Assembly: GCA_008508345.1 (NCBI GenBank)
Contig: QNGE01000879.1
Location: forward strand, 63,982-127,981
Length of the DNA: 64,000 bases
Source: Paragonimus westermani
Lineage: Eukaryota > Platyhelminthes > Trematoda > Plagiorchiida > Troglotrematidae
Direction of reading: 5' to 3'
In this document: positions 48,729 to 59,748 of the stretch, in pieces
How positions within the stretch are numbered: the stretch's first letter is position 1
Layout of the letters: the number at the start of each line of letters is the position of its first letter
Translations under genes and position numbers: made by a program
The notes under the pieces: model-generated
What the model was told of the DNA's origin: nothing
Database searches by the model: none
The model's input: the letters and a program-made list of their open reading frames with translations, nothing else

Positions 48729-49320
48729 TTATCGAGTGAGCAGGTTTTTACTTATGGTTTTCCGGGTCAAGTACTGATAGCATGACTGGACTAAGGTTGC
48801 TTTGAGCATTTCAACATTCATAGGTGATGAGGGTTTCAGATCGATCAATTGTGCATAAAGGTTCTGAAATTGACTTTCTAAGTCCAGTCGTCTAAGTTTA
48901 CTCGTAGGACAGCAAAATTTCGGTTCTAATGATAAAACTTCGAGAGCGAATTTGTCCAACATTAGAGAGGAAAAATTATGCACGTACCGTTCGGGATTTC
49001 TTGGAAATTCGGTTTTAGGTTTGGTCGGGTTGAGTTGATTTCTCAGCCTTGCTGACCTCTTTTCTCGTCTTTTGGCCACGATCTGTTGAACACAACTCTC
49101 AAACTCATTTGCCTCTTTCGGTGACAACTCTGCTAATATACTCGCGGAAACAGTCTGTTTGTAGTCCAATTCACACGCCTTGCTCGTCCATGTGTCCTTG
49201 TCATTTAGAGCTAGTCACTGTAGTGAAGTCCCGTTGATGTTAATGCGATTTCGTCTGAGGATGGTCCAGTATTGCTTCGGAAATTCTAAGCGTTTGATAT
49301 ATTGTTCGAGATACTCGACA
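48729..49320 (-). pseudogene. PLE N-terminal region, copy 2
   Basis: 146-codon frame from 49169 with LSPKEANEFESC, RLRNQLNPTKP, FPRNPERYVHNFSSL and CYQYLTRK. Further upstream, in frame, IEYLEQYIKRLEFPKQYWTI LRRNRI is seen to about 49320 after a stop. It matches the equivalent region at 58400-57620. Confidence 0.75.
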
Positions 49321-50222
49321 GCCGCGTTGTTAATCAATTTAAATCTCACCGTGTAAACATGGTTGCTGTTCCACGTAATAAGAAAAATATAGAGGACACT
49401 TTTACTAGTTCCAACCGCTTACTTTTCAGTGTAATCAAATTCGTAAGCTGTATACCTGTTCTATACTTTCTAAATATATTTCTCGGTCACAGCGTGTGTT
49501 CTCTAATTTCAGTCTTTTTCTCTTCTTGACTTTGAAATTCCTTTCCAAAAATCTTTATTTACAATGCCATTCGCTGCCAGCTGATCTCTCAATATTTATT
49601 CGGGTTTTTCTCCATCTCAATGTATGCATAGTACGTGGAAACGTTGTTGATAACGGGGAGTTCACGTAACCACTGCTTACAGCAATTGGTTTCGTCCGTT
49701 GCATAGTGAATAATCTGCATTGTGGTTTTTTTGTTGCCGGATGCTGAAGGAGACGAATTAGAGAATGGACCGCAGAAAGAGAAAAAGACGAACAGTGACG
49801 TCAGACGTGTTCCCATTCGGTACAACAAAAATGCGGATTATTGCAAGCTAGATAACTATGGTCAACATAAGTGTAATCATTTTCCATTACGTCGTTTCAT
49901 TTTTTCTTAATTCGCACTGAAAGTGAGAGGCTAACGCTGTACCTTATTCATCATGGGTTAAGTGTCGGGTTTCAAATTTTCTACGAATAAACATCACGCT
50001 TTTGTGAGTCGTGGAGAGTGTTGGTGGAATTTCTGTCTTTCTCTGCGCTATTTTGCTTATACCATTTTGTACTCTACACTTACGAAATTTGTTGATCAGT
50101 CAACACTTCTGTACTGAAAGAGTTTTAACCCATACCCAGGAAGTCAACCCGTTTAAGAGATTCTCATTCAAAGTTTACCAAATTTGGTTGGTTACCTTAT
50201 GGTGTAATAGTTCTTAAAGCAT
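49321..50222. other. Non-coding stretch
   Basis: Short overlapping ORFs only; nothing recognised. Confidence 0.4.
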
Positions 50223-50511
50223 TTAAAAAGCTGTTAACATAGCTCCAAGATACAATTTGTTCTGGTTCTTCCGTGGGTATCCACCAATATTTTGAGCATG
50301 TTGTTCTTCGAGAACATTTTTCAGAGTTATCCAACTTCTTAGAGTCTCACATGAACATGTCTGAAGCGATTTGGTAGCTCGTATGCACTCACTTAATCGG
50401 TCGGTCCACTTGTCTGATATTACTCCAATACTACTCTCAGAACCATCAATCAGTATGCTAAGTATAATACCTCGCACACTTTGCACAAAATTGACATACG
50501 AACCTAAACAA
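50223..50511 (-). CDS. Possible terminal exon of an unknown minus-strand gene
   Basis: On the minus strand a good acceptor (catgtttttgtttag) at about 50512 opens a frame of roughly 95 residues that ends at TAA at 50223. The peptide looks protein-like and mixed in composition: SVRGIILSILIDGSESSIG, then DKWTDRLSECIRATKSLQTC and LKNVLEEQHAQNIGG. I recognise no family and can see no upstream exon, so this rests on ORF length, acceptor and composition only. Confidence 0.3.
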
Positions 50512-53500
50512 AAACATGATTCTCAACACCTCGGTGAAAAATAAAACTGCATAGTTGATTGTGATGGCATCTTGGTCACATTTCGTCACTAACTTCGGCA
50601 TTGTTCCCAAGATGAACTTATATTCACGCTACCTTCGTTAACCCCAAACACTGTGCAACTGCAATCGTTTAATTACTAACTCACTGTTTCATTACTCGCA
50701 TTCCAATTATTAGCTGTTCACATGATTGTTTTTTAGCACACAGCTTAATGCAAGAACATATAATGTAAGGTTCACTGGTTATTTTGTTGATCCAGAGTGC
50801 TTCCTAATAGTGAACCAATTTTCACATCAGTTCAATAGATCTGAACGAGAAAACTCACTACGCTGTTTGGAACGACACTAGTGATGTGTAGCAAGATAGT
50901 CAAGATGCACTTAATCCCTTCAGTCTTAAAGCCTCGTTAATATCATCAGGTTGCTTGCTCATTGTAGATTTTGTCACTAGAAATCATTCGTCAAGATGAT
51001 GTTTTTGATAAAGCATTTAACAGTTTGTCACAGTGACGATATAACAATGAAGGAATTTTAAAAAATGCAAATCCTCGTTCAATGTTTTATAGCTCACATA
51101 TTCCTAATTCTACTGGTGACTATGCAAATGATGCTACACACTGTTTACACGAACTTAACTCAAAATCTCTAGTTGCGACCTCTGTTCAATCAAAACATAT
51201 AATTAACTACGTACATCATAAAGAACAAATGATTAGCAAAGCTGAAAGCAATGTGGCGCCCAACAACAAGTACGTAGGGTTAGCCTTAGGTTAATGACCA
51301 ACCGCAGGGTTGTGGTTAAGCGATGGACCAGATAAACGTTTGTGTTACGAGAGACGAAGAGTGTCTCAGTAGACCGATCAGTACACTTTATCTTAAGACT
51401 GTTGTAAGATGGTTTGGAATTCGCCGAGATGAATATTATGTTGTTCTCACTCTTTTTGTTAGCAAAGGAGAGATTGACTCAGAGACGAAAGTTGAAAAAA
51501 AATCGTACTCGCCTTATATCTAAACGCCTTTCATAGCTGGTCACAGTCTTCGTGTTCAACACCACGATCGTGCTAACCTGCTGGGAAACCTATTCAACTA
51601 TCCTTAAATATACACTAGTTGGAGTGTTCCAACCGTCGTGCATATTCAGGGCAACTGAATTCATTGGTTTCCTAACAAACTTAGTCAGTCCCTCGTGTTT
51701 ACCAATTTAGTCACACATGTTTGTATGCGCGCGGATTTCAGGACAAACACATCTGCAGATATCTGACTAGAAAGAAACTAGATCAAAATGTGTTCTGTAT
51801 AAGACGTCCATTAGAAACTTCATCCGAATGCTTACAGATGAAGCAGACAGGGGTGGCATTCAACTCGTTACACTGAAAATGATCAACTTCTAAACTGTAA
51901 TAACACATTCGATTTATTACAAGCTACATTGTGGGCACACAATGTACGAAGTATACATTTACTTCGGTTTACCTTATCATCGTGAGTGTAAGACATTTTC
52001 GTTTGAAGGCTTCCTAAAACAACGTGCGATAGGACGCGTCTAAATTTGTAAACTCATGGTCAGACTTTAAGCATTGTACACTTCCTTATTACCACGAAAC
52101 GTTCGTCGGATAGTATAAATGGCTCAAAGGATTTATCGGAAATTTGTGAAACCACTTTCCCGTTGAGCCACTTAGCCTCCTTAGTTATTTATTCGTTCCA
52201 TTTTTGAACAATTCAATCAATTGGTCAACTTTCTATGGCTTTGCGATCCCGATGCATTGATTATTAAGTAAACCCAGTGTAGTGGTCTCCTTACCGTCAT
52301 ACAATGTGTGCTGAAGTGTGAGATGATGATGTGTGAGATGATCCTGTATGCTCGATTGAGAATATGCAATGGTTCTGTTTCTCAACTCGTAACAATCTTA
52401 ATATCACGGATAGTTAAATAGAACGAACAAATCAAAATCTATTGAACTTTCCGCCATGCAAAATGAGTTATTGGGTGATGGTGAATTTACCGAATAGGGA
52501 TGAAGTTTGGTATTAGAAATCTACATTAGCCTTGGGGTTGTGTAATTTATTGAAATTCGATGGAAGATAACAAGGTTAAAACAAATGACGTAAAACCTTC
52601 GGTAAACTAACCACTGAATTTATTGCAAATACATATTGTGATTGCGAACTTAGTGCGCAGATAATTTCACTCCACAAAGTCACATGGTGTGTCTTTGGTC
52701 TATTTACTCTGGTAATCACAAGTCCTGTCACTAATTCGGTACCTGGTTGCTCTTGAGGTGTTATTGTAAAAAAAGTATATGAACGATTTCGACGAATTCA
52801 CAGGACCATCTCAAAAGTGATTATTGATTGTATCGTCAAACCGCACATATACACAACATAACTCAGCGTTGCTGTTCCTCAGGTAACGTGGGCTGAGCTA
52901 AACAGTGTAACGATATCTAAGCTGCAGCTAAAGATAACTAGAAGAATTTTCCAAGGGATACATGTGTCAAACTGACTTGTTAGTAGCCCAGAACTAGTCT
53001 TGAGAATACCCCAAATATACCTGATCTGCAAGTCAATTTAGATAGTCTGTGAGTGGAGGGAGGTTTTGAACGATTTGTGAGTGTGTACTCGCACAGTTCA
53101 CACTTACTTCCGAACATTAGTTAATTTACATATCATATGAAACCGTAGTAATCCAACTTCACACGACAGTCGATTGCAGACTACAATACACCATATCCCT
53201 GAGTTTGTCAGTCAGAATGGCACGACCACAATCATTCATGAGTACCCTGATTATTCCAAGACTAGTGGTTCAACAACATGCAATTCAAACAGCCCTCTTC
53301 GACATGAACACGTGAACGCCGTAAAATGATTGTTACGACAATGTTTTGCATCAATTGCTCAGCCGTTTCAATCAGTGCTACGTAAAAACTTTGTTAATAT
53401 TATTCAAAAGAAACTAAACGTGTGCACAACTCCCGATCTTTTGTCCATACTGCACCAAAGCTAGTAGTGAATCCGAGATGGCTCATTGCCTGCTGTTAGT

Positions 53501-55039
53501 TGAACAAGTTAGAATACAAAAGAAACGTAAGTGGTATCCTCTAAGGGAGGATGCAAGCCATGCACATTGTGCAACGACAATGTATACAAATATCCCCCAG
53601 AAGGAAGAATTTCCTCGCTACACAGGTGTTTTTACGTACATTTTGCAACTCATGATACACGCGTTTACTTTAACTCCCTATCCTAAAGTTTACTGTCTCA
53701 TTCCTTTGACCACGCTATTAACCCATCCCAACCTGCCGACCAATTGCCACGTAAGGCTACTGCACTCTGGTCTCCTGACACAATGTATACGAATACGGGT
53801 GCACGGAAACGCTACTGAAAGTGTTGCAGTGTGAAAGTTACTTATAACTGAAAAAGTATGCACATGATCGTTTACGGGTCAAATCTGGGCTTTTATCTGT
53901 GCCATCCCACGGTAAGTAAGCCAGTACCATGCAGACTGTTGATGACCTGGTAAAGTGAAGATCCCCGTGGCCAACTGTTTTCCCTCTCACCGGAAACAGC
54001 GAACATCACGAATGGTATACCTGTGAGGTACGAAAAAGTACAGTACGTTAACGGTATTACCTAAATGCTTGCGTTTATAGGTATGTGCGTGCTTGTAGTG
54101 GACGTGCCATAAGGTCCGAACAGTTATTATCTGTGACTGCGTCATTTCGAGTGTAACGATATGAACATAAATCTTTAAGGATCATTGATGCGCGAACTGT
54201 ATTTCTACAGCAGTTGTAATTTCACTCCTTTCTGCTCAGCAATCCATTTAAGTGAAAGACGTGACAGAAATGTTATCAACTGTATATAGCAAGCACTTCC
54301 TGGAAAAGATGGGGCAAGCTAACCGTTTACAACAGGTCAAGGCATCGGATGTTTTGAGTGTGATAATTCGGTGGCAGATAGCCTAAGGTCGGTGTAACGC
54401 TCAACGTGACTGACCAAAAAGAACCTGGACAACAAGTCGAGACCTATCGTGGCAAAGACATGTACTGTTGATCAACGGGTTATCAATAACAAAACTTGCT
54501 TTCAGTGCTTTATATCCATGGGCTTCATCGGAATCCGAAGTGTTTGGTTCCGTTTGAGAGAGGTTCAATTTAAAATGATGTTTGTGAAAAAAGTGGCTCA
54601 TTATGTCACTTCAGAGACTTATTTCTGTCGTATTTTCCAGTAAACAGGAAATATTGCCCAGTGGCAAGCAGTACACGTGGCTTTATTTCTTCAGAACGAT
54701 GGTGTCCGCTTGAAGACAACTAGAGCTTCCGAATGTATGCGTCGAGGGTGTGCTCGAAAACATGTGTTTTTGGAGCTGTCACAACAAATGCCGGTAAAGT
54801 ATGTAGAACTGGACGCCTGATGAAGGTGAATGTATGCTATCTACAAGTCAGGTGGCCTAGTTGGCGTGACAGGTTCAGCAAGTTTCATCGGAATTTGGGA
54901 TATTGCCCAAGCACTAGTAGAGAAGCGGGTTTTGAACAGTTCGGCTCCATAGTACTTTCATAATATCAAGTTATTTCGGTGGTGTATATATGAGAAAAAG
55001 GAAGAAACCTGATAAGTTAAATGGACACATGTGTGAAGA
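50512..55039. other. Long stretch without a recognised gene
   Basis: The largest ORF is 53478-53834 (118 codons, +), without motif or convincing splice sites. 54860-54955 contains tRNA-box-like words but no tRNA or SINE of families A or B. Nothing else seen. Confidence 0.4.
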
Positions 55040-55872
55040 CCTTTAATCAAAAGCATTTGTTAGAAGTCAGACGGTACATCCCTCCCGGCAGTTCATATAA
55101 CAAGTGTAGAAGAGATGTCCGTAGGAAAGGGAAACGTAGCGTAAAGACTGATCGTGAGGCTTGGTTATTGGGAAAAGTTAAGGAGATGGAGACGGCTTTT
55201 GCTTCAGGAAGCACTGGCGAACTGTTCAAGCTTATCCGTGTCACTGGTCCCAGGCGACCGTCTGTCAGTGATGCTATCAGCGAGACAGATGGCACACTCA
55301 TTTGTAATAAGTCCAGAAGGTTAGAGAGGTGGGCGGGACACTTTGAGGATCAATTTAACTGTCCTCCTGCTTCTACCGCGTTGCCGTCACAAACTTGTAA
55401 TCTATTGCCCTGGTTGGTAGACATGAAACCACCCACTGATACTGAGTGAGATCCGCAATTGCATTGCGGCTCTCAAGTGTAATAACGCTGCTGGTCCAGA
55501 TGACCTCGTGCCGGCACATTCAAAGGAGGGGGAGTCGCGCGAGCAAAAGCTTTGACTCATTTGTTTCAACTTGTGTGGATGAGGGGAACTATCCCCTCGA
55601 GTCGGGGTCACTCGATAACAGTTCCTATATTCAAGAAAGGTATCAAGAACTCTTGCGAAAACCACGTGGGATTCAGTTTGACCCCAGTCATTTCTAGGGT
55701 TCTAGCATCCATTATACATCGTCGACTAACCGCAACTCGAGAGGTAACCAGTAGGGAAGAACAGACAGGGTTTCGCCCCGGGCGGGGATGTATAGATCAC
55801 ATTTTACTGTTCGCCGAATTCGAGAGCAGCGTCATGTATATCGCCGGTCAACAATTGTTGTATTTCGGTTGA
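55021..55872 (+). pseudogene. LINE copy C linker and RT start
   Basis: The frame 55021-55449 encodes the linker region, ending KPPTDTE with TGA. Copies A and B also show PPIETE/PPTEIE here, after which the RT should continue (IRNCIAAL). Further pieces in other frames give VPIFKKGIKNSCEN, FSLTPVISRVLASIIHRRL and FRPGRGCIDHI. The frame stops shortly after the PLE junction. The LINE similarity begins only near KCRRD, so the first 10-15 codons are flanking sequence. Confidence 0.8.
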
Positions 55873-56006
55873 AAATACCCACTGAAGTCATGAGAACGAC
55901 AGAGTAGCGAACAAAACTTGTTTTCTGTGTTTGATCATCAGGCTAATTACAACACAATAAATATGAAAATCAGTGACTAGTGTGAGTCAGAAAAGCGGTC
56001 AATATA
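55872..56006 (-). repeat. PLE terminal direct repeat, left
   Basis: aaaatacccactgaagtcatgagaa... ttgatcatcaggctaattac... cagaaaagcggtcaatat, closely similar to 58452-58582 in the same orientation. The minus strand carries ctgatga ... gaaa at hammerhead-like spacing (rc positions 55941-55922). Confidence 0.85.
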
Positions 56007-56041
56007 GGTTAAGGACGACGTGTTTGTTGTCAGTTACGTGA

Positions 56042-56407
56042 TCACCGTTCCAAATCATGGGCTTGACTGATTGTGGGCCAGGGGAGGTTAAGTGTCCGCA
56101 CTAACTCTTTCTGAGCGCAGAGGTCAGGTTTACGCAATCGGATGCTGATGGCTTCGGCAACGGTCAACATTGGAAATCTCACCATTTTTGATCGTTTCCT
56201 TGACACTCGGTAGACAGTCCGAAAAACACCCTTCTTACTGACAGAATGATTGGAGTTGGTCAAGCTAGCAACAATCGCTCTTGAAACCGTTTTAATCACA
56301 CCACTGTTCAAACACGCGAGATGATGTTCACGCACTCTGCCCGACAATGGCCTCGAAGTACGACCAATATATGATGCTCGACACGAGGAGACAAAATGAG
56401 TACACAC
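56042..56407 (-). pseudogene. PLE GIY-YIG endonuclease domain
   Basis: The frame contains FVSSCRASYIGRTSRPLSGRVREH, the PLE form of the GIY-YIG core with its arginine, followed by NHSVSKKGVFRTVYRV and a C-terminal AEAISIRLRKPDLC, where a glutamate near AEA.(H/S)I fits the catalytic Glu of the family. It is joined to the preceding connector through a frame change near 56400. The endonuclease makes the target nick in PLE transposition. Confidence 0.8.
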
Positions 56408-57050
56408 AATAATTGGTTGTAGAACATGGAAGTTTGTCTTTGAGTAGTGACATGATAACGGGTGTTGAGCGAAAACTCACGTACAATTGAACGGCAATGT
56501 AGGTTGTTCCGACTGACTTTCTAAGCTTTCTGAAGATAAGTTCGGCCATGGGATCTCCCTTGAAAGGAAGACTAATAAACGCAAGTTTCTTATTCATGGT
56601 GAGTGGCACAAGTTTCAACTCTACCGCCTGCATCGCCTTTTGAATGAAACGCATTCGGTGGCCATTCTGCATGAACACTTCATGTAGAAAGTCCAGCTCA
56701 GCTTGCAAAGTGTCAGAGATGCAGATCTTTAACGCACTACCTGTCAGGCATCTTATGAGGTTTCGCTTTTGATTTAGCGGAACAAAACTGTCGAAGTGAA
56801 TGTATTGGCCACTCCAAGTCTCTTTTCTGTACACCGTTCGCCAGATTGAATCATCTTCCCTTCTTACTATACCAACATCCAAAAAATTTATTGCACCATC
56901 GTTCTCTGACTCCTTGGTGAATTTAACACTGCTATGAGCGGAGTTGAAAGCTGCCACAACTCTGTCCATGATAGCATTCTCGCTGATGACGCAAAAAATA
57001 TCATCAGCATATCGTTTGCAAAATGTGAATTGTTCGACGACTGCACCCAA
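56328..57050 (-). pseudogene. PLE RT palm and connector
   Basis: RYADDIFCV (catalytic YADD), VKFTKESENDGAINFLDV, REDDSIWRTVYRKETWSGQY, NQKRNLIRCLTGSALKICIS, ISLPFKGDPMAELIFRKL. It runs out of frame into the GIY-YIG segment: CVYSFCLLVSS on this frame against FVSSCRASYIGR on the next. Confidence 0.85.
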
Positions 57051-57076
57051 TTGGTTAGTCTCTTCATATGAAAACG

Positions 57077-57577
57077 TCAGCTAACAGGGGACCTGGAGGC
57101 GAGCCCATGGCTACTCCATCTCTCTGTCGGTAGATCGCACTGTTGAACGTTACTTGTACAGAGCACCAACAGTTCTCTTAGTTCATCCTTTGGGATGCCA
57201 ACGTGTTTGTTGTTACGCTCGATGTAATCGCATAAGTAGTCAATTGTCTCTTTTAGAGGCACGTTCGTAAATAGCGAGGTAACATCGAGTGAGAACATCC
57301 TTTGGTTGTTTAAGTTTAGGTCTTGGGTTGCGTCAATGAAGGGAAACGTATCCGGAGGCTGTTTCGCCAGTTCCAACCTGATGAGTTCTAGCAGACCGGC
57401 AAGCCATTTGGCCAGAGCATGATACGGCGAGTTGCACATATCTAGAATGGGCCTCAAAGGCACGCCTACTTTATGCACTTTGGGCAGACTGTATAACCTG
57501 GAGATTATTGTTCCAGTGGAACGCATACGCTCGAAAGTGGCCGGGTCAATTATGCCCTTCTGTTTCATTACACGCAA
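57077..57577 (-). pseudogene. PLE RT, fingers and palm start
   Basis: MRVMKQKGIIDPATFERMRS, YSLPKVHKVGVPLRPILDMC, FSLDVTSLFTNVPLKETIDY. It ends where the frame shifts before the GVAMGSP box (RDGVAMGSPPGPLLA in the adjacent frame). Confidence 0.85.
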
Positions 57578-57619
57578 CGTTCTAGATATCGCCTTTTCTA
57601 TAACTGATGTTTTGTCTTT

Positions 57620-58400
57620 CTATGTACTCATCTTCGTGAATTTTGAGCTATCAGCTACTATATCGTTCATTTTCGTAACGTAATCAATCCTGTTCATCAA
57701 GGCGACTCCTGTTCCTTGGTCCGTTCTGGACAGCATTATACGCTCGTTCTTTTGTAAACACTTCAATGCATCTAAATGCTGCTTCGTCAAGAGCTGTTTT
57801 ACTTGCGGCATGTAGTTAAGATACTGATAGCACGAGTTCACCAACGTTGATTTCAGTATTTCTTCGTTTAAAGCTGACGAGGGAGTTAGGGCAGCTGACT
57901 GATCATACAAATTTTCAAATTGAACTTCTAAATCAAGCTGGCTATTGTTACGACGTGGACAACAAAAATTCAGTTCTAGTGACAACGCCTCAAGCAAAAT
58001 TCTGTTCGAATTCAAGGTGGAGAAGTTATGAACATACCGCTCGGGATTATTCGGAAATTTGACGCACGATTTCACAGGATTCAACTGATTGGACAGATCG
58101 GTCATTCTGATGTCCATTCGCTTGGTTGCAATACTGTCAGCATACGTTTTGAAACCTGCACGATCGTTATCCGACAGCTCATTCAACATGCCTTCACACT
58201 GGGCTACCTCCGCTCCAGCTTTCGAACATTTTCTACTATAGTGTCCCGCTCACTGTTGGCATGACGACTCAGCTGGATTGATACGATTACGTTTCAAGAT
58301 TCTCCAGTAGTGTTTCGGATACTGGCTGTTGTCAACACACTGAGTCAGGAAACGAATTCTTGTTCATGTTTCGGCAAGTTTTGTATAGAACCTCAGATAC
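57620..58400 (-). pseudogene. PLE N-terminal region
   Basis: The frame 58189-57620 has LSDNDRAGFKTYADS, DLSNQLNPVKSCVKFPNNPE, RYVHNFSTLNSNRILLEALS, CYQYLN and SRTDQGTGVALMNRIDY. Upstream, in the same frame after stops, FLTQCVDNSQYPKHYWRIL KRNRINPAE is readable to about 58400. The basic PKHYWRILKRNRI segment is shared with copy 2. Confidence 0.8.
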
Positions 58401-58451
58401 CTCCGAAGTTCTTTCAATACGATGGGGTCCTTAGATTGTTTACTTCGATCA

Positions 58452-58582
58452 AAAATACCCATTGAAGTCATGAGAACAATAGAGTAGCGAACAAGACTTG
58501 CTTTCGGTGCTTGATCATCAGGCTAATTACAACACAATAAATATGGACAACAGTGACTATTGTGGGTCAGATAAACGGTCAA
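58452..58582 (-). repeat. PLE terminal direct repeat, right
   Basis: aaaatacccattgaagtcatgagaa... ttgatcatcaggctaattac... cagataaacggtcaatt. Differs from the left repeat at scattered positions. On the minus strand this is the 5' end of the element. Confidence 0.85.
58494..58521 (-). other. Hammerhead-ribozyme-like core in PLE repeat
   Basis: Minus strand: CTGATGA, nine bases (TCAAGCACC), GAAA, then GCAAGTC. This has the two invariant hammerhead boxes and a TC at the cleavage-site position. Hammerhead motifs are known in PLE terminal repeats. Stem II does not pair well here, so function is doubtful. The left repeat keeps both boxes (CTGATGA, TCAAACACA, GAAA). Confidence 0.35.
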
Positions 58583-59748
58583 TTGTTGAATTTCTCGACT
58601 ATAAAGGTGCGTTCGATTCAGTGGATCGATCTACACCTTCAGAGCCGCCCAAACGCCGAGGTGTGTCGACTGAGTACGTAAACACACTGTCGGCACTCTA
58701 TTCCCATACCTCAGCTCAGGTTAGCGTTTACGGTGAACTGTCTGACAGTTTCAGCACCATGAGCGGCGTACGTCAAGGCTGTCCGCTCTCACCATTTTCG
58801 TTTAATTTCGTCACAGACGAAATAATGGAGGATTGTCTCCGGCACTCATAAGATGCCGGCGTGGACCTCCTACCTGGTGAAAGACTGACTGATATTGATT
58901 ATGCTGACGACAAGGTGTTGCTGTTTGACAACTTTCAAACAGCACAAGCAATGTTAGACGCTATTTCGCGTTCTGCTAAATACTTCGGAATGCGCTTTGC
59001 AGCCTCAAAATGCAAAGTGCTTCTGCAGGATTGCTGTGACCACGTCGATTTGATGTTGGATAATGTAGTCATGGAGGTTGTTGACCGGTTTGTATACCTG
59101 GGAAGCTGCATCAGCAGCGGTGGAGGTGTAGGGAATGAAATAGAAGCGCGTATCTCTAAGGCTAGGGCGGTATTCGCTAACTTGAGGCATCTCTGGCGAC
59201 AGAGGTGTATTTCTCTGAAGCTTAAAGGTCGTGTATATAAGACAACGGTGAGGGCCGTATTACTTTACGGCAGCGAAACCTGGCCGCTCAGGGTAGAAGA
59301 CGTGAACCGTCTTCAAGTATTTGACCACCGATGTCTGCGTTCAATCGCTCGTATCGGGTGGCATCAGCGCGTAAGTAACGAGGAGGTTAGGAAGCGGGTG
59401 TTTGGTAGTGATTGTCAGACGAGTTCTCTTGTCCAATCTCTACGTTTACACAGGCTTAGATGGTTAGGTCATGTATTAAGAATGCCAGTTAGTCGTCTTC
59501 CACACCGAGCACTATTCGCTGACACTGCGATCGACTGGTGTAAGGTGCGAGGTGGACAGACAATGACCTGGCGTAGGGAAATGAAGTCGTTCACGAAGGG
59601 GTTGGCCACCGTGGGTCGTGTTCGTCTCCCGGGCTGGGGTCCTCGCGACTCACAGAGTCGGTGGTTGGAGACACTAGGTGAGATGGCGGCTAATCGAGCT
59701 CAGTGGCGTGAATGTTGTCGTTGTTTGTCCGAGCTGTCTGTGAAGTGA
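58581..59748 (+). pseudogene. LINE copy C RT end and C-terminal domain
   Basis: RT resumes in frame at IVEFLDYKGAF (the ORF starts at 58498 inside the PLE repeat) and runs to a TAA at 58849. One frame later the YADD box (LTDIDYADDKVLLFD) begins a 295-codon frame (58861-59748). It includes FVYLGSCISSGGG, KGRVYKTTVRAVLLYGSETW, FDHRCLRSIARIGWHQRVSN, RLRWLGHVLRM and GWGPRDSQSRWLE. This long intact stretch suggests a fairly recent insertion. Confidence 0.88.

Larger units (their letters stand above)
47005..49320 (-). mobile_element. PLE without GIY-YIG, joined to SINE B (copy 2)
   Basis: Read on the minus strand: N-terminal region (49320-48729) with PKQYWTILRRNRI, NPERYVHNFSSL and SCYQYL; RT (48720-47710) with SRSDKGAGIVML, GLPKGHTNGVPLRPI, FSLDVTSLFRNVPL and RYVDDIICM; connector (47713-47303) with ITLPFKGHSNAENITRKL. 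In other PLEs a GIY-YIG endonuclease follows. Here the frame ends in DDRAT-TGA and a complete SINE B unit (47300-47005, ending accaaatccccgactactca) follows directly. Stops and frameshifts break the ORF at about 49200, 48730, 48030 and 47700. Confidence 0.85.
55867..58580 (-). mobile_element. Penelope-like element nested in LINE copy C
   Basis: Minus-strand PLE with N-terminal region, RT, connector and GIY-YIG endonuclease in the expected order. It is flanked by direct repeats of about 135 bp (55872-56006 and 58452-58582), the usual pseudo-LTR arrangement. Outside them lies a 14-bp target duplication in LINE sequence: aattgttgtatttc (55853-55866) and aattgttgaatttc (58581-58594). The LINE reading (VVF / VEFLDYKGAF) resumes across it. 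ORF damage includes stops near 58370, 58250 and 57620 and frame changes near 57100 and 56400, so this copy is inactive. Confidence 0.9.

Noticed and set aside
53478..53834. 118-codon ORF on the + strand, the longest in the 50.5-55 kb stretch
   Set aside because: No motif, no convincing acceptor or donor, and unremarkable composition. ORFs of this length occur by chance elsewhere here on both strands.
54855..54960. Possible third tRNA-derived repeat (ggtggcctagttggcgtgac ... ttttgaacagttcggct)
   Set aside because: A-box-like word present, but the B box is poor and no second copy was found in the window.
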